Of a stretch of 64,000 nt of DNA, positions 21,301 through 33,284 are shown piece after piece (position 1 is the stretch's first letter; every line of letters begins with the position of its first letter). The notes below the pieces were generated by a model. It saw only the letters and a list, made by a program, of their open reading frames with translations, did not search any database and was not told the origin of the DNA. Both the position numbers and the translations under genes were made by a program. The stretch is taken from assembly GCA_947095535.1 (NCBI GenBank), contig OX352774.1, forward strand, positions 241,825,825 through 241,889,824, in the 5' to 3' direction. This stretch comes from Poecilobothrus nobilitatus. Taxonomy: Eukaryota > Arthropoda > Insecta > Diptera > Dolichopodidae.

Positions 21301-24300
21301 ACAGTCCTTAGGTTAACTTTAAGTATGATTAAATAAAAGTCAATGTTCTTAACTGTTACACCACCAAAACCATTTTTTTTTTCTTTTTCAGACAAAAATA
21401 TTAATCAAGATTTTAATATTAACTACAACTTAATGTTAAATGATCCTGTAATTATTTAATTTCTAATACTATTTGCACAATCGTTTCTATAAATAAAACA
21501 GTTAGAAAAAATTAAAAAAAAAGAAAACCAACACACAGGAAATTTTAAGATCAAACGAACCTATAAAAAAATCTACCTATTAAAGTTCGGTCATTAATTT
21601 TGTCGTCTAGTCATAAAGAACAAACTTTATTATGAAGGTTTTTTTTTCATCCCCGATCCCCTCTTAAATAATTATATTGTATTTGACAACCTGCATTTTA
21701 ATCTATATATAGTTTATACACAACCCACCACCATTATATATGTATCTATATACTTATGTTTTACAAATATTTACAAAAATAATAGTAGTTGTTGGACAAT
21801 AGTTATTTATGTCCTTTTTTTTTTGTTTTTAAACAGAAAAAGCAAATAAAACGAATTGGGAATTTTCTTACCACATGGGAATTCATTAACCACATTTTTC
21901 TTGTTTTATTTTTCATTTTTTTTATTTTTTGTTTACGTTTAGTTTTTAGAAAATTTAAAAGATTTATAAATTTTTTCTTTTTTTGTGTTCATTCTGTTTC
22001 ATTTATACTTCATAAATTTTAGTAAAAAAATTAAAACAAATAAAAAAGAAACACATACACAACACACATAATTTTCTATTGAAATTAATGAATTGAAAGG
22101 AATTAAGTTGTTTATTACATTACATTTGAATTTTAATTACAGGAATTTAGAAATTAAGGACGACTTTCACTAAATTTTATGACGAATCATTCAGAGCAAT
22201 ATAGGAATTAAATTCTAAGAGATAATTTGGGCAGTTGATCAATATATTAAATAAAATTATACAAAAAATAATATGTATATTCAAAGTATGGAAACAAATG
22301 AAGGAGGGGATTTAAATTATTATCTTATGGAAGAAATAAAAATGACAAGGGACTTAGGTAAAAATTTTCATAATGAAGTAATTTTTATTCAGACTTTGCC
22401 TTAAAATATAGAAAAATCTAGGTCGAAACTCTAGATTTTCAATAGATTATAAAGTTTCTTTATATAACCAAATAATTAAACTTGTTTTTGAAAAGAAAAT
22501 ATGGTAAGCGCTCCTTCTTACGTTCTAAATTACAATTTACATAGAAATCTATAGAGTTTCCTAGTGGGAACGAAGAAAACAAAAACCATAAACTAAAACA
22601 TAAGACGCGTTTAGAAAGGCACATAAATATATAGAAGCATCAAAACTTCTACACTCCTAAAATTCTAATAGAATCCTCAAAAGAACTAGGCCACAGTGAT
22701 AAACGCAGATCACTTTCATGTAGGTCTGCGACTCCATTACTTCTCTAAGAGTTTACACAAAATTAACGGTAAGTATCCAACACTGGTGTTAATCTTTAAA
22801 GTCAGGACTGGTGTTTTTAGTGCGCAACACTCTCATATAAGTCTCTTGTATATTTCGCTGATTTTCAGCATCCTTACCGAAAGAAAAACAAATGGCTTTG
22901 CTTTAAAAATGCATAATTGAAAGTGAAACTTACATACATTCCTACTCTAATATTTAAAAACAATTCAATTTTACGTCAATTAATAATTTAATTTCTTTCA
23001 AGCATTTTATTATCCTTTTAAAGTTTAAACATTTACAAAAATAATCAAAAAAAAAAAATAAAAATTCAAAATTAGGATGAAAATTTGTGGAAATCTCTTT
23101 ATTTACTATTCTAGAGATTTACTTTTCAGTCAAAAAAAAACTTTTCCTACCAATTCATATATATTTAACAGTTTACATTTGCAAACAAACATAAACTAAT
23201 TTTAATCTTTTTGATTTTAAAATTTTGTGGTTTAAAAAAAAACCAAAAAAAAAAAAAAAGAAAATCAAAATGCCTACTAAACATCAGGCATATTCTTAAC
23301 ATAAATGTTCAAATATCTGTGTAGATTAAATAATATACACAACAGAAATTTCAATTAATGTATTCGATTGAAATGCATTCAAAAGGTATTGCATCCGGTC
23401 CAAATCAATCTTCAATGTTATTGAAAGTAATAAAAAAAAAAAAAAAAATTTTAACATTCATCTAATTTAAAACCACTCTAATCAAATTGAGAATTCAGAA
23501 AATTTTATTATTGATTTTTTTTTTTTTTTGTTTTTAGTACATTTTTGGTCCTTAATCAAAGAAATGGCTAAAAAAAACTGTTCGTAGTTTTAATCATTAG
23601 AAAGGATACTGGTAGGAATTTTATACTTTTATTTACATAGATGAAAAACAGAAAAAAAAATTTTTTTCATACTATTATACAAACATATTCTCGTATTTTT
23701 GAAAAATTTAAAATTTCAGTGAAAATTTCAATATCCCTACGTCCCTAATTTAGCTGGAAAATTCAATAGCATAATCAACACCGTTTGTTTTTTTTTTTTT
23801 TAAATTTCCTTCAACAATAATAAACTGTATAATATTATATATGATTCAATTATACCGCGGTTTAATTTTTTTTTAAAGTATAAAAGAATTTTTTTGGTTT
23901 TTTGGTAAAATGATTGCAGTATGGAGAATATTTCTTTTCTTTTTTGACTTTATTTATTTTAAGCATTTGATTGCAATCCAAACACGTTTCATATCGATAT
24001 AGACGTGATTTGATAAAAATTAAATTGAAAAACTGATTTCGAAAATAATCCTTTATTTTGTCTATAATTTCAAAAAAAAAACTTTAAGTATAAAAATTAC
24101 AAAACAGCAACAAAATATTATGTTATCCTTTTTAATTTGATACCTTAATAGCTTTATCCAAGACTTTTTCATTTGAAAATTTTTGTATTCTCAAAAGAAA
24201 ATCGAAAATTAAATCTAAAAAAATGAATGGATTGTGGAATGAAAAATTGATTGGAAAAAATTAAAAAGAAAAATTACTTTTTTTTTTTTGCTATTTAATA

Positions 24301-24746
24301 AAAATAAATGATATTTAAGATATTATTAAATAAATTAAAATAAACGTTTAAACCCCTTCCACTACATTTATATAAAAACTGTTAGAATATTTCTATAGAA
24401 AAATTAATTTGGCAAAACTATTTTAAAATTTTCATTTTATAGGATAACCTGCATTAAAAATTTAATCAAGGAAAAGTTCAAATTTTTAAAAAATCAACTT
24501 AATAGAAGTAAAAATTAATAAAAAAAAATTCAGATATATTTGAAACTGATGGTATTTTCTCTATTCCATTATGGAATTTTAGAAAAAATATTTCAACTTT
24601 TAAAGGTATTAGAACTTTTGCATTATCTTAAATGATGATAAAAAATTTAAAATTTTTGTATCAACTTTTCAAATAAAATAAAGGATAATCGCGGAAAATT
24701 AACATTTTTATATTTTGAATAAACTCAAATTTAAGGAATTAAAAGT
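18361..24746. other. Long AT-rich stretch, no gene seen
   Basis: Simple sequence dominates (TA/TG alternation near 19070-19100, an (AC)n tract near 19238-19250, T runs near 19413-19430). 20030-21060 and 22390-22920 are more complex and slightly less AT-rich; the latter holds a 74-codon plus frame (22696-22920) with non-background codons (GLRLHYFSKSLHK) but no recognisable domain, possibly a decayed mobile element. 20210-20235 has a small stem AGCTTAG/CTAAGCT. Confidence 0.5.
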
Positions 24747-25445
24747 AAATCTATTCGAATGGTTGTTTTAGATGTAAAAGCATCTGTAGACTCTGTTTGG
24801 TATAAATAATTGATTTTTAAACTTTTAAATTTTGGCTATGTCCTATACATATTGTTAAAATTATTTAAAAAAAAAAGTTATCAGTTGTCATTTATAACTC
24901 TAATGGATTACAATTAATAAATTCGGTGATCCCAGTCTCTGTATTAGGAATCTTTGTATTAGATATCTTTCCTGTTGATTTATGTTTGTTATTGCTGATA
25001 ATTCTGGAAATGGAATTGCTAGTAATCTACAAGCATCTTAATTATTTCAACAAAGGGAAAATTCTTATAAACTCTGACAAATCTTCAATCCCGTTTACTT
25101 TACACATAAAACAAAAAGTTGTTTTTTTGTCTCCAAATAATTTATTTCTGCCTGTATGCAATAAATTAACCTGATTGATTCGGTAAAATATTTCGGAACT
25201 AAGCTAGATAAAAAGATTTTAACATTTCGTGATCACATAGCCAAAGATTCTAGATAAAATAAAAACTCAGGATCTTGTGTTCTTTCATTAATCATAACTT
25301 CTTATTAAATATAGGAAAAAAATTTAAAATTATAAAACTCATATTTTATTCATTAACCAACTGTGATCCAGTGAGGAAAACTAATCGAATGACAAATTAC
25401 AACATTCCAAGAATATTTTTTGTTTTCCTTTTACACGCTACCTAA
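24747..25445 (+). mobile_element. Jockey-type LINE remnant: reverse transcriptase
   Basis: Four collinear pieces of a non-LTR reverse transcriptase are readable on the plus strand in changing frames. (1) 24765 on: VLDVKASVDSVWYK, stop, LIFKLLNFGYVLYILLKLF, KKKSYQLSF, equivalent to the LDxxKAFDxVWHxGL...KLxxFG block before and around the first catalytic Asp. (2) 24930-25000: VSVLGIFVLDIFPVDLC, equivalent to VPQGSVLGPxLFxLYINDLP. (3) about 24990-25090: IADNSGNGIASNLQAS then LNYFNKGKILINSDKSS, where the YADD catalytic motif has become IADN. (4) 25171-25257: SVKYFGTKLDKKILTFRDHI, and 25269-25445: an open run with SFINHNFLLNIGKKFKIIKL and SLTNCDPV, the usual thumb region. At least three frameshifts and several stops show long inactivity. 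Length missing at both ends. Confidence 0.8.
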
Positions 25446-26920
25446 ACTCTAGCAAAGAATTCCTTTTTATACAAAATTATTGTATAGAATTGGATAAGAG
25501 GGAGAGGAATTGAAGAGAAATTGGTGATAAAAAAAACTAAGATGGTAAATTGGAGACGAACGTTTAAAGGTAATTTTTGAAAAATTTCATATTGTGGAAT
25601 GGATAATACCTGAATATTATACATTTACATACATACATTCTTGAATATTATACAATACCTGAATGTTCCACATTTTACCGATACTCACAAAAATTGAGTT
25701 TCTGTAATAGTTTTCTTTAAAACCATCTAGAGATTTTAAAGCGGTAGAAATGGGCACTTAAAGCCTCATTGAATTAACTTAAAGTTACATTGAATTTTTT
25801 TTGAAAGGAAAGCATTATTGAATTTAATTCAATATAGAACAAGTGTTATTATAAATAAAGAACACTTCAAGAATTGAAAGAAATCAATAAATAAAATTAA
25901 AAAGAGAAATTTTTTTTATAAAATTATTGTCAGCCCATTAATTCTTCAGAAGACAACCGGAAAACTTTTTTTTTTTTTCTTTTTAATTTTCAACTTATAA
26001 TTTTTCAATCATAACATAAAATTCTTAAACAAATTAAAATAATTTAAATATATTTTTTTTTTATACATACTTCAATTATTTTATACCAATACCAATTTTC
26101 TTTTTTTTTGTTGCATTTCCTTTTTGTCTATTTTGTTTTTCTTTTTTAATAATATCCTGAACAAATATCCTTATCACAATTTTCCAAATACTCTATCTCA
26201 GTTTATTGATTTTCTTACGAAAACAAAAAAAACAAAAACAGGGACTTTACTTAGTATTTATTTAATATACATAATATATAAAAAATAATAATAATATTAT
26301 TACATATTTAATATACACTATATACAGAAGACATTGAAATATCAGCCTAATAAGGATTTGTTTTCTCAATAATAATAATAACTTTCTTCAATAAAAAAAA
26401 TAATAACAATCAAAAGGAAAAAAAAATAAGAAGGATATCATAAATGATGAAAGAAAATAAATCTATAGAAACAACAAAATCCTATTTTGTTTAATGTAAT
26501 ATCATATTTCTTTATAAATAATATTATAACAATATTAACATCAAGACAAATCAATATAAAAATGATTGTTCTGTTGTTTTAATTTTTTTTTTTTTTTTTT
26601 TCGTTTAAAGCTAATAAATTTTAAACCAAAAATAAAAAAAAAAATAAAAATTTAATAAAAAAGGAATTTTTTTCAAGAAATTTAAGATTTTAAATTCTAC
26701 AAAATAAAACAAAATTCTTAAGAAAAAAAATTAAAAGAAATAAAAAAACAAACTTTTTTGTTGAATATTTCTGAATAAATTTTAATTCAATTTTTTTTTC
26801 TTGAAAAGAAAAAATAAAAATACAGAATCTTTATTTAAGATGATACATAAATGATCTTTAAATTTTTCCTTTTCGTTATATCTATCTATAACCTGAGAGC
26901 CTTGGTAGATATAACGCTCT
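25446..26920. other. AT-rich stretch, no gene seen
   Basis: The 60-codon minus frame at 25442-25624 overlaps the LINE end and is antisense. Between 25600 and 25670 the words GAATATTATACA and ATACCTGAAT are each repeated, a small local duplication. Remaining sequence is A/T runs. Confidence 0.5.
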
Positions 26921-27250
26921 CTTAACGCAGTCTACAAAAATGTGTCAAGAATGAAATCTTAATTTGTAAAATGTACATATGTACATACTTCGAAACAAAA
27001 ATGGCTTCCCTTTGCTTTTTATTTTGATACTATTTAATTATTTGAGACTTCAATACGTAAGGAAAGCGCAATGCCCTATCTACAACAACCAACGCTGTCA
27101 TTACGGTTCCTTAACGCAGACTACAAAAGTATGTCCGCAATGAAATCGTAATTTGTAAAAATGTCTACTAAAATACTTCTTTACAAAAATGGTTTCTCTT
27201 TGCTTTTAATTATGATATTTACTATTCAATGTGTAAAGAAAGCGTAAACA
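26921..27250 (+). repeat. Direct repeat, 189-bp period, two copies (perhaps a third)
   Basis: CTTAACGCAGTCTACAAAAA at 26921 recurs as CTTAACGCAGACTACAAAAG at 27110, exactly 189 bases later; the similarity continues through AATGAAATC-TTAATTTGTAAAA, CAAAAATGGCTTCCCTTTGC and GGAAAGCGCA / TGTCCGCAATGAAATCGTAA, CAAAAATGGTTTCTCTTTGC and GAAAGCGTA. The units are about 80 percent alike by eye. 27290-27390 may hold the end of a third, more degraded unit (AACTCGATGCGTGGAAAG). No coding potential; the sequence is clearly less AT-rich than its flanks, suggesting a mobile element or a small satellite remnant. Confidence 0.7.
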
Positions 27251-28719
27251 GTTAAAAGTGGAACAATTTTTTTCATGATTAAGTCGCGGCAGCGATTATT
27301 GTCGACACTTTTATACAATTTAATACATTTAACTTTACTTTGATAACTCGATGCGTGGAAAGATATAGCGTAGCGGAAATAGCGTCACGAGATTGTGCAT
27401 TGTAGATTCAATATAAATGTTATTATAATTTTCTATTAATATTTTAAAATTCATGTTAAAATGTAAATCTTGACTTTAAGTTTATTAAATTTTAACAAAA
27501 ATTTACAGATCACTAAAAGAGTATGCCGTTCGACAGGATCTGTATATGTTAGGTTTTTTTTTTTCTTTATATATTCTGAGCATTCAATTCATACCTCTTT
27601 CAAACAAAAGACTTAACTTTAGTTATAAATTGAATATTGTTATTCAATTGAATTATAAAATTTAAAAATACAATAGATACAATAGTTTTTATAAACTTTG
27701 AATTGTATAAAAACTACAGTATCTTTTAATTTTAAGTCACAGTTGTAAATACACCCAATGTGGAATATTTTTCTTAATTATAAATACATATTGGTTCTTT
27801 TTTGTACACAAAAAAACATTTTTTTTTAAGACACAATAAATAAATAAAAAAATTTAAAAAAAAAAATAAAATTAATATTCATAAATTATATTATATTCTA
27901 GGGGAATTTTAATTATTTTAAATTAAATATATATAAGTAATAAAAATTTAAAATAGTACTTATGTACAATTGAAGCTTAAAAAATTCCTTCGCAAAAACA
28001 TTTTACCAAAACAAACTTTTCAAACCTATTAAAAAATAAAACATTTTATTAATATTTTTTTTTACAATAAAATGAAATGATAAAAAATATATTTTAAATA
28101 TTTAAATAATTGACAATTTACATAAATATATATTTTTTTTTATTTATTTTTATTTTAAACATTATTTTATTTAATAATTTTACCCAAGGATAATAAGGAT
28201 AATACAATATATAAAAATTAATTTTATGATATTTTCATTTTTATATAAATTATTTTATTATTAATTTAAAAACAAAATGTATATATATGTATGTATATTC
28301 ATATATATTAATGCATATAAATTTAATATATTAATAATCAATTTGATTTTATCACAAAAATTTATTATTATCCTATTTTTATTATGTTATCAATTTTTGA
28401 TTATAAAAAAAGATTGTATAAGATTGGTTTTTGTTCTTTGCTTTTTTTTAACTCTGTAAATATTTACAAGACTATTTTTTTTTTTTTTTGGTATCTGTAA
28501 AATTTAATACATATTGAAAATTTATTTTATTTTAAATTTCAAAACAGTTTTTTTTTTTTTTTTTTTTTTTTTGATAATGTCGTATCTCCAATTTCTTCCA
28601 TTCTCTTTTCTTTTTCGTTAATTTTCAACACATAATATCGCTTAGTATAGGTATAAAAGAATAATAATATTGATACATATATAATATGTATATTATGTAT
28701 AAATTAATTTAGGTGATAT
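27251..28719. other. AT-rich stretch with one hairpin, no gene seen
   Basis: At about 27674-27725 the sequence TAGTTTTTATA is followed after a short loop by TATAAAAACTA, and the arms extend outward through GATAC/GTATC with small bulges; this could fold as a hairpin of about 50 bases. Sequence beyond is A/T runs, including two T runs of more than 14 near 28475 and 28548. Confidence 0.5.
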
Positions 28720-28795
28720 GTCATAAGTACCAGAGTCATAAGTCCCATTTTGGTGGGTCATAAGTCCCAAAACAACTGGGTCATAAATCCTATTA
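28720..28795 (+). repeat. Short interspersed motif GTCATAAGTCCCA, left cluster
   Basis: The word GTCATAAGTCCCA, with small variations (GTCATAAGTACCA, GTCATAAATCC), starts at 28720, 28735, 28757 and 28780. The same word occurs again in the same orientation right of the MULE-like relic (29814 and 29853). Clusters of a short motif near both ends of an element are typical of transposase-binding subterminal repeats of DNA transposons, although here the two clusters are direct rather than inverted. Confidence 0.75.
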
Positions 28796-29287
28796 AGTTA
28801 ATGAAATAAATTTTTAAGAGTTGATCAAATATTTTTGTTTTTGTTATTTATATTCTTTGATTGTTTTTTTATTGTCCACATTATATATTTATTGAAAAGA
28901 TCAGACCATTCCTATGACCAATTAAAATTCTCTATTTTATTGAGAATTACGGTTATAATTTTTTAAATTATCATTTAAATTTAATTTAATTCTTTTTCTG
29001 TGGAAGAGTAAGTGCATAAAGGTGTTAAGTGACATTTTTGCAAAAATTAAGCTGTCTTCAAACAGAATATATAATTTATAGCCCATATTTTCAACTATCA
29101 AAGATGTTATTTTTATAAAGTTAATACATTGCGAGATTTCATTGATAAAGGAGTTAAGTGTATAAGTGTAATAAGTACAAAAATTGAAGAGGGAAATCTT
29201 CGTTACTTATTAGATGGAAATTTTCGTACAGTTCACAAATGTGGATATACACAATTGATGATAATTTATATTGCACATGCAGAACAC

Positions 29288-29388
29288 GTAAGTAAAGTGA
29301 AATATTATTGAGCGAGGGAGGTGCACGCCGCACGACCCCCTAAACTTGCATTTATTTTGGACTAATATTTTAATTATTTTCTTAACAG
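29288..29388 (+). other. Probable intron inside the MULE transposase
   Basis: Donor GTAAGTAAAG, acceptor TTATTTTCTTAACAG, candidate branch site CTAAT at 29362-29366. Removing it restores a continuous MULE reading frame in phase 0. It contains a GC-rich block (GAGCGAGGGAGGTGCACGCC near 29310-29335) unlike anything else in the window. Splice sites are predicted from sequence only. Confidence 0.65.
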
Positions 29389-29630
29389 GTATTTCCTTTC
29401 ATCTACATTCTAATTAAAAACAAATCGCAAAAATCTTACACTCATATGTTGCAGTTCATCAATTCGAACTTATTCGAATTCCGTTCATCCTCTTTTCGGT
29501 CAGATTTTGAGACAGTTGTGAGAAATGCAATTAATTTTGTTTTTCCTGGTGTTGAAGTAAAAGGTTGTTAGTTCCATTACACGAGAGCATTAAAAAGGAA
29601 ATTATCGAAAATGCCAAATTTGTTTGAAAA

Positions 29631-29760
29631 TGTTGCATATGTTTTGAAAATGCGCGAAATATATTATTGAAGCCATGTAATGAAATTAAAATTTGTCATT
29701 CTTGCTATACAGAAGCAAGAGTACCACAGGGTCAACCAATTTTATGTACGTTTTGTAGGA
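29631..29760 (+). pseudogene. RING-finger-like segment joined to the MULE relic
   Basis: In the frame two bases off from the transposase, 29631-29760 reads CCICFENARNILLKPC, NEIKICHSC, YTEARVPQGQPILCTFCRTI. The spacing CxxC - x(11) - C - x - E - x(3) - CxxC - x(14) - CxxC fits a C3HC4 RING-HC finger of E3 ubiquitin ligases such as the IAP or MGRN1 type, where the residue two after the third Cys is His; here it is Glu, so one zinc ligand is lost. The stretch CRTI after the last CxxC is also typical. It continues open to a stop near 29828. Whether it was the C-terminus of the transposase protein, with an intervening deletion or unseen intron, or a separate host fragment, cannot be decided here. 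The overlap with the end of the transposase frame (to 29670) shows the junction is damaged. Confidence 0.65.
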
Positions 29761-29813
29761 CAATTGTTCAAAATATTGTAAATTTTTCCATATTTTATTT
29801 TTTTTTACAGAGA

Positions 29814-29866
29814 GTCATTAAGTCCCATTGAGAACAAAAATAAGTCAATTGAGTCATAAGTTACCA
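29814..29866 (+). repeat. Short interspersed motif GTCATAAGTCCCA, right cluster
   Basis: GTCATTAAGTCCCATT at 29814 and GTCATAAGTTACCA at 29853, with a partial AAGTCAATTGAG between. Same strand as the left cluster at 28720-28795. The two clusters bracket the transposase remnant within a ~1.15-kb interval, suggesting they are the ends of one element. Confidence 0.65.
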
Positions 29867-32800
29867 TTAATTACGAAAGTAAACGATATGGCAATACAAG
29901 AATCAGATTGATAAATCATATAAAATCTTATTTGAAATCAAGTTTGGGAACCTTTTATATGAATTTGAGCCTAAGGCTATTAAATAAAAAAATGGAACTC
30001 TTAAACGCACTGTGCGCCATTCAATTGTTGTTACTTCACTTATTATCAATTCAATTGTTATGTAGGTAGTTGTTTAATTTTGATGCATCATTCTGTTATT
30101 ATTTTTTTTGCGATGAAATATAGTCTAGTCACTGTATATTTCTATATACATATGTACATATTATTACCCATTTTTAACTATACCCATTCAAAATATTATC
30201 TTAAGATATTTAATAAAAAAAAAAAAATCATTTTAAATTATATTTAAAAAAAAATATTTTATTATTTTTATATTAAACATTAATTCACAATTCATACTTT
30301 AAATATAATAAAATAAATAATAAAACAGAAGAAATTTATTCATGTTTAAATTAAAATTTTAACTTTATTATCTAATTAACTTAATTTAAAAAATTTTTCA
30401 AAAAAAAAAACGATAAAAAAAAACAATTTAAAATTTTATTTCCCTCTAGAAAATTAGAGTTATCAGCACGTTACCTTTTTATTTTTTAAATAAATATAAT
30501 CAAATAATCAGAACATTTTATACTAAAATTTAAATTCAGTTTTTTTTTTTTTTTTTATCTGTCATTTTATAATTTTGTTTTATTTTTTGTTTTTTTTTTT
30601 AAATATCAAATTAAATAATCATTTTATTTTATTTTATTTCATTTAATTTAAAATCCTATAAATTTTTAAAGATATCTCGTAAAGTTTTTAATATTGTTAT
30701 ATTTTATTTCCGTACAAAATAACATTTTATTTTTTTTTGTTATTATTTTTGTTTTATTTTTTAATCATTTCCTTTAAAAGAACAAAACAAAAAAAAAAAA
30801 AAATAAATGAGTACATTTCCTGTTCCGTTTACTTTTAAACAATATAAAAAATTTTAACTCACATTTTTTATTTACAAAAAAAAATAAAAAACCTATAAAA
30901 AAAAAATTCATTTTTTTTTTATCAGTTTTTAAATGTAAAAAATTTGATTTGTTTTTAATTTAAACATTCATTCAAAATACCTTGCATAATATTTTGAATG
31001 ATATTATCTAAATGCACCGACATTTATTTCAAAGTATCATTTCTGTTATAATAATAATAATATGTTCTTTGATTTCCAAAAAATGATTTTGTACTTTGTT
31101 TTTTTTTTTTACCATTATATTTATCTTTACCATATGGTACATAATATGGTTAAAAAAATTTTTAAAAAAATTTTTTTTACATAAAAAACTAAAATGTTTT
31201 TTTTTTTTATTTGAAGGATTTTAATATTCACAATATTACTTTGATTTTTTTTTTTTTCTTTTATAGTTGAAATTCTTTTTTTTTTTAAGTATTAACAATT
31301 TACAGATTATATTGTTTGTATTTTAGTCCTTTGAGAGAACTAATATTTTATATACATATGCACGTAGTTATCATTTTGTAAACTTTAATTTGAAGTGAAT
31401 ACATACATATATTACGCAATTGCACTTTTCTTTGATGATCAAATAAAAATAATATGACATTTTACAATACTTTTATCCTTTTTCAAAAAAAAAAAAAATT
31501 TTTTTTTGTACAGCAATATTAAGAGGTTTTTTTTTAAAGTTTATTGTATAAATAACAAAAATAAAAAAAAAAATCGGATTTAAATATTTCATTTAATCCG
31601 GCAACCATAAGTCTCAAGTTTTTTTGATGACATTTAACTTAAAAACAAAAAGAAAAAAAAACCGTTAGCCTGTATCCTGATTTCCAAGCTTTCAGCAAAG
31701 TAACATATTTTGCTTCCCTTTTCATTTCTCTTTTCCTTTTCAAAACTCTTCTTTTTCACGATTTGAATATATATTTTTACATTTGCAATAGCGTGCTTTT
31801 ATTTTGTTTGTTGTTAGAAATAAAAATAAAAATAAAAAAACAATTTTTATATCCTGTTTAAATCTTGTAAAATGAACAAAAAATATTTTAAAACACGACT
31901 CATAATCAATCGTTTGAAATTAGCACTGATTTTTTTTTTATCAAAAAAATCTCTTTTATCAGTTACTGTTTGCTTATTTCTTTATTAAAATTTATTTGAA
32001 AAAAAAAAAAAAAAAAACAAAATTATATAAAAATTGCATAATTTTATATTTAATAAACACGCTAATCTAGAGTTTTAACATTTTTTTTTCTTTTATTATT
32101 CCATTACTTTTAATGTTAATAATCAATTTAATATGGTAAAAGAAATTTTCTATTCACGTCCTTTTGTACATTAACTGCATAGAATTTTTAAATATTTTTT
32201 GTAAATGGTATATAAAAATATAAATAATTTTTTTTATTTTATTTTTATTTTTCAATAAAATTTATTTTTTCTTTAATGTTAACTATAGTGAAGAAAATGC
32301 AATGAATTGAATTAAAACACTAAAGTAAAATATTTCTTTTAACATTATAATAACAATAACGGTAACGGTAAAAAAAAATATTTCCAATTATTATCAATTA
32401 AATAGTCGAAGAATAAAAATATCCTTTTTTGTTTTTATTTTTTCTTTTTGAATATTGTATACATACTCAAAGCAATATTATTACAGAGTAGTATACAATA
32501 TGAGAACCCAAACAATAATAAAAATAGTATATGATGGCAATGACTTGAAATGTATCGCCCTTGCCAATGAACTCTATTTATATTTTTACAATTTTTAATA
32601 TTTAATTTTTTATTTTCTTATTTTTTTTTTTGTTGTTTTCCAACAAAAATTTCCCTAGTTAATGACGTATTTTGGTGTACTAAAAAAGGATATTTTAAAA
32701 AAACATTATATATGGAATAAAAAGGATATTCTATGACAGATTTTAAAAATTCCCAAAATTCTAAAATTGGGAATATATTTTGAGGAAAAAAAAATTTATT

Positions 32801-33284
32801 TTAATAATTTTACCATATGGTGATATTAAAAGGAAATTAATTTGAAAAAAAAAGAGAAAAGGATTTTTTTAGAATATATTTTAAGGAAAAATTCTTTTTT
32901 TTTTTTTCAATTGTGAATTAGAATTTTTACTATTGTGAATTTAAGTTTGAACAATTTTAATATTAAATTTAGATAAATGAAAAATAAAAGCTTTAAATGG
33001 TTAATATAAGTGGTGAAAAAATATTTAGATTATGGGTGTTGGTTATATTTATATTCGTTAAAAAATTTTTTAATTTTATTTATGTTGGTCAATAACAAAA
33101 CGACGAAATTAAATTCACATTTTGAGGGTTACAATCAGAAAACTGTATTTAATTTAATTGTATGGCATTTGTCTATATTTTCATTTGTCTGTATATCATC
33201 TGACTGAATTCCATTAGTAACCAACCTTTTCTCGCTAAATATGTGTTTTGCACACATTTTCAACAACAAATGGAGGCTACCGTC
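29867..33284. other. Very AT-rich stretch, no gene seen
   Basis: One of the most AT-rich parts of the window, with dozens of A or T runs (for example T17 near 30540, A16 near 31999-32018). A run of alternating A8/T8 blocks around 31150-31185 could form hairpins. Nothing resembling a gene or a shared repeat was found. Confidence 0.55.

Larger units (their letters stand above)
29080..29760 (+). pseudogene. Mutator-like (MULE/FLYWCH-type) transposase remnant
   Basis: Exon-like part 1 (open from about 29080 to 29287) contains EEGNLRYLLDGNFRTVHKCG, TQLMIIYIAHAEH, matching the MULE catalytic-core start (xxxDGTFKxxPxxFxQLYxIHAxxxxxxVP). Part 2 (29389-29569) reads VFPFIYILIKNKSQKSYTHM, LQFINSN, then SDFETVVRNAINFVFPGVEV and KGC, then a TAG stop and FHYTRALKRK: the family's DFExAxxxAxxxxFPxxxxxGCxFHxxQAxxRK block. 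The conserved Asp of DGNF and the Asp of SDFE, two of the catalytic acidic residues in this family, remain. Between the parts, 29288-29388 starts GTAAGT and ends TTTTCTTAACAG with a CTAAT about 25 bases upstream, a 101-base phase-0 intron that rejoins H-V exactly where the family has IHA..VP. Inactivation: TAG at 29569 and loss of frame beyond. Lacks the N-terminal FLYWCH part. Confidence 0.8.

Noticed and set aside
22696..22920. 74-codon open frame with non-AT codons
   Set aside because: Tested in both orientations by eye for transposase, RNase H and RT motifs and found none; left as unclassified.
28735..28795. CRISPR-like array of GTCATAAGTCCCA
   Set aside because: Repeat is 13 bases with 2-10 base gaps, in a eukaryotic context beside a transposase; not a CRISPR.
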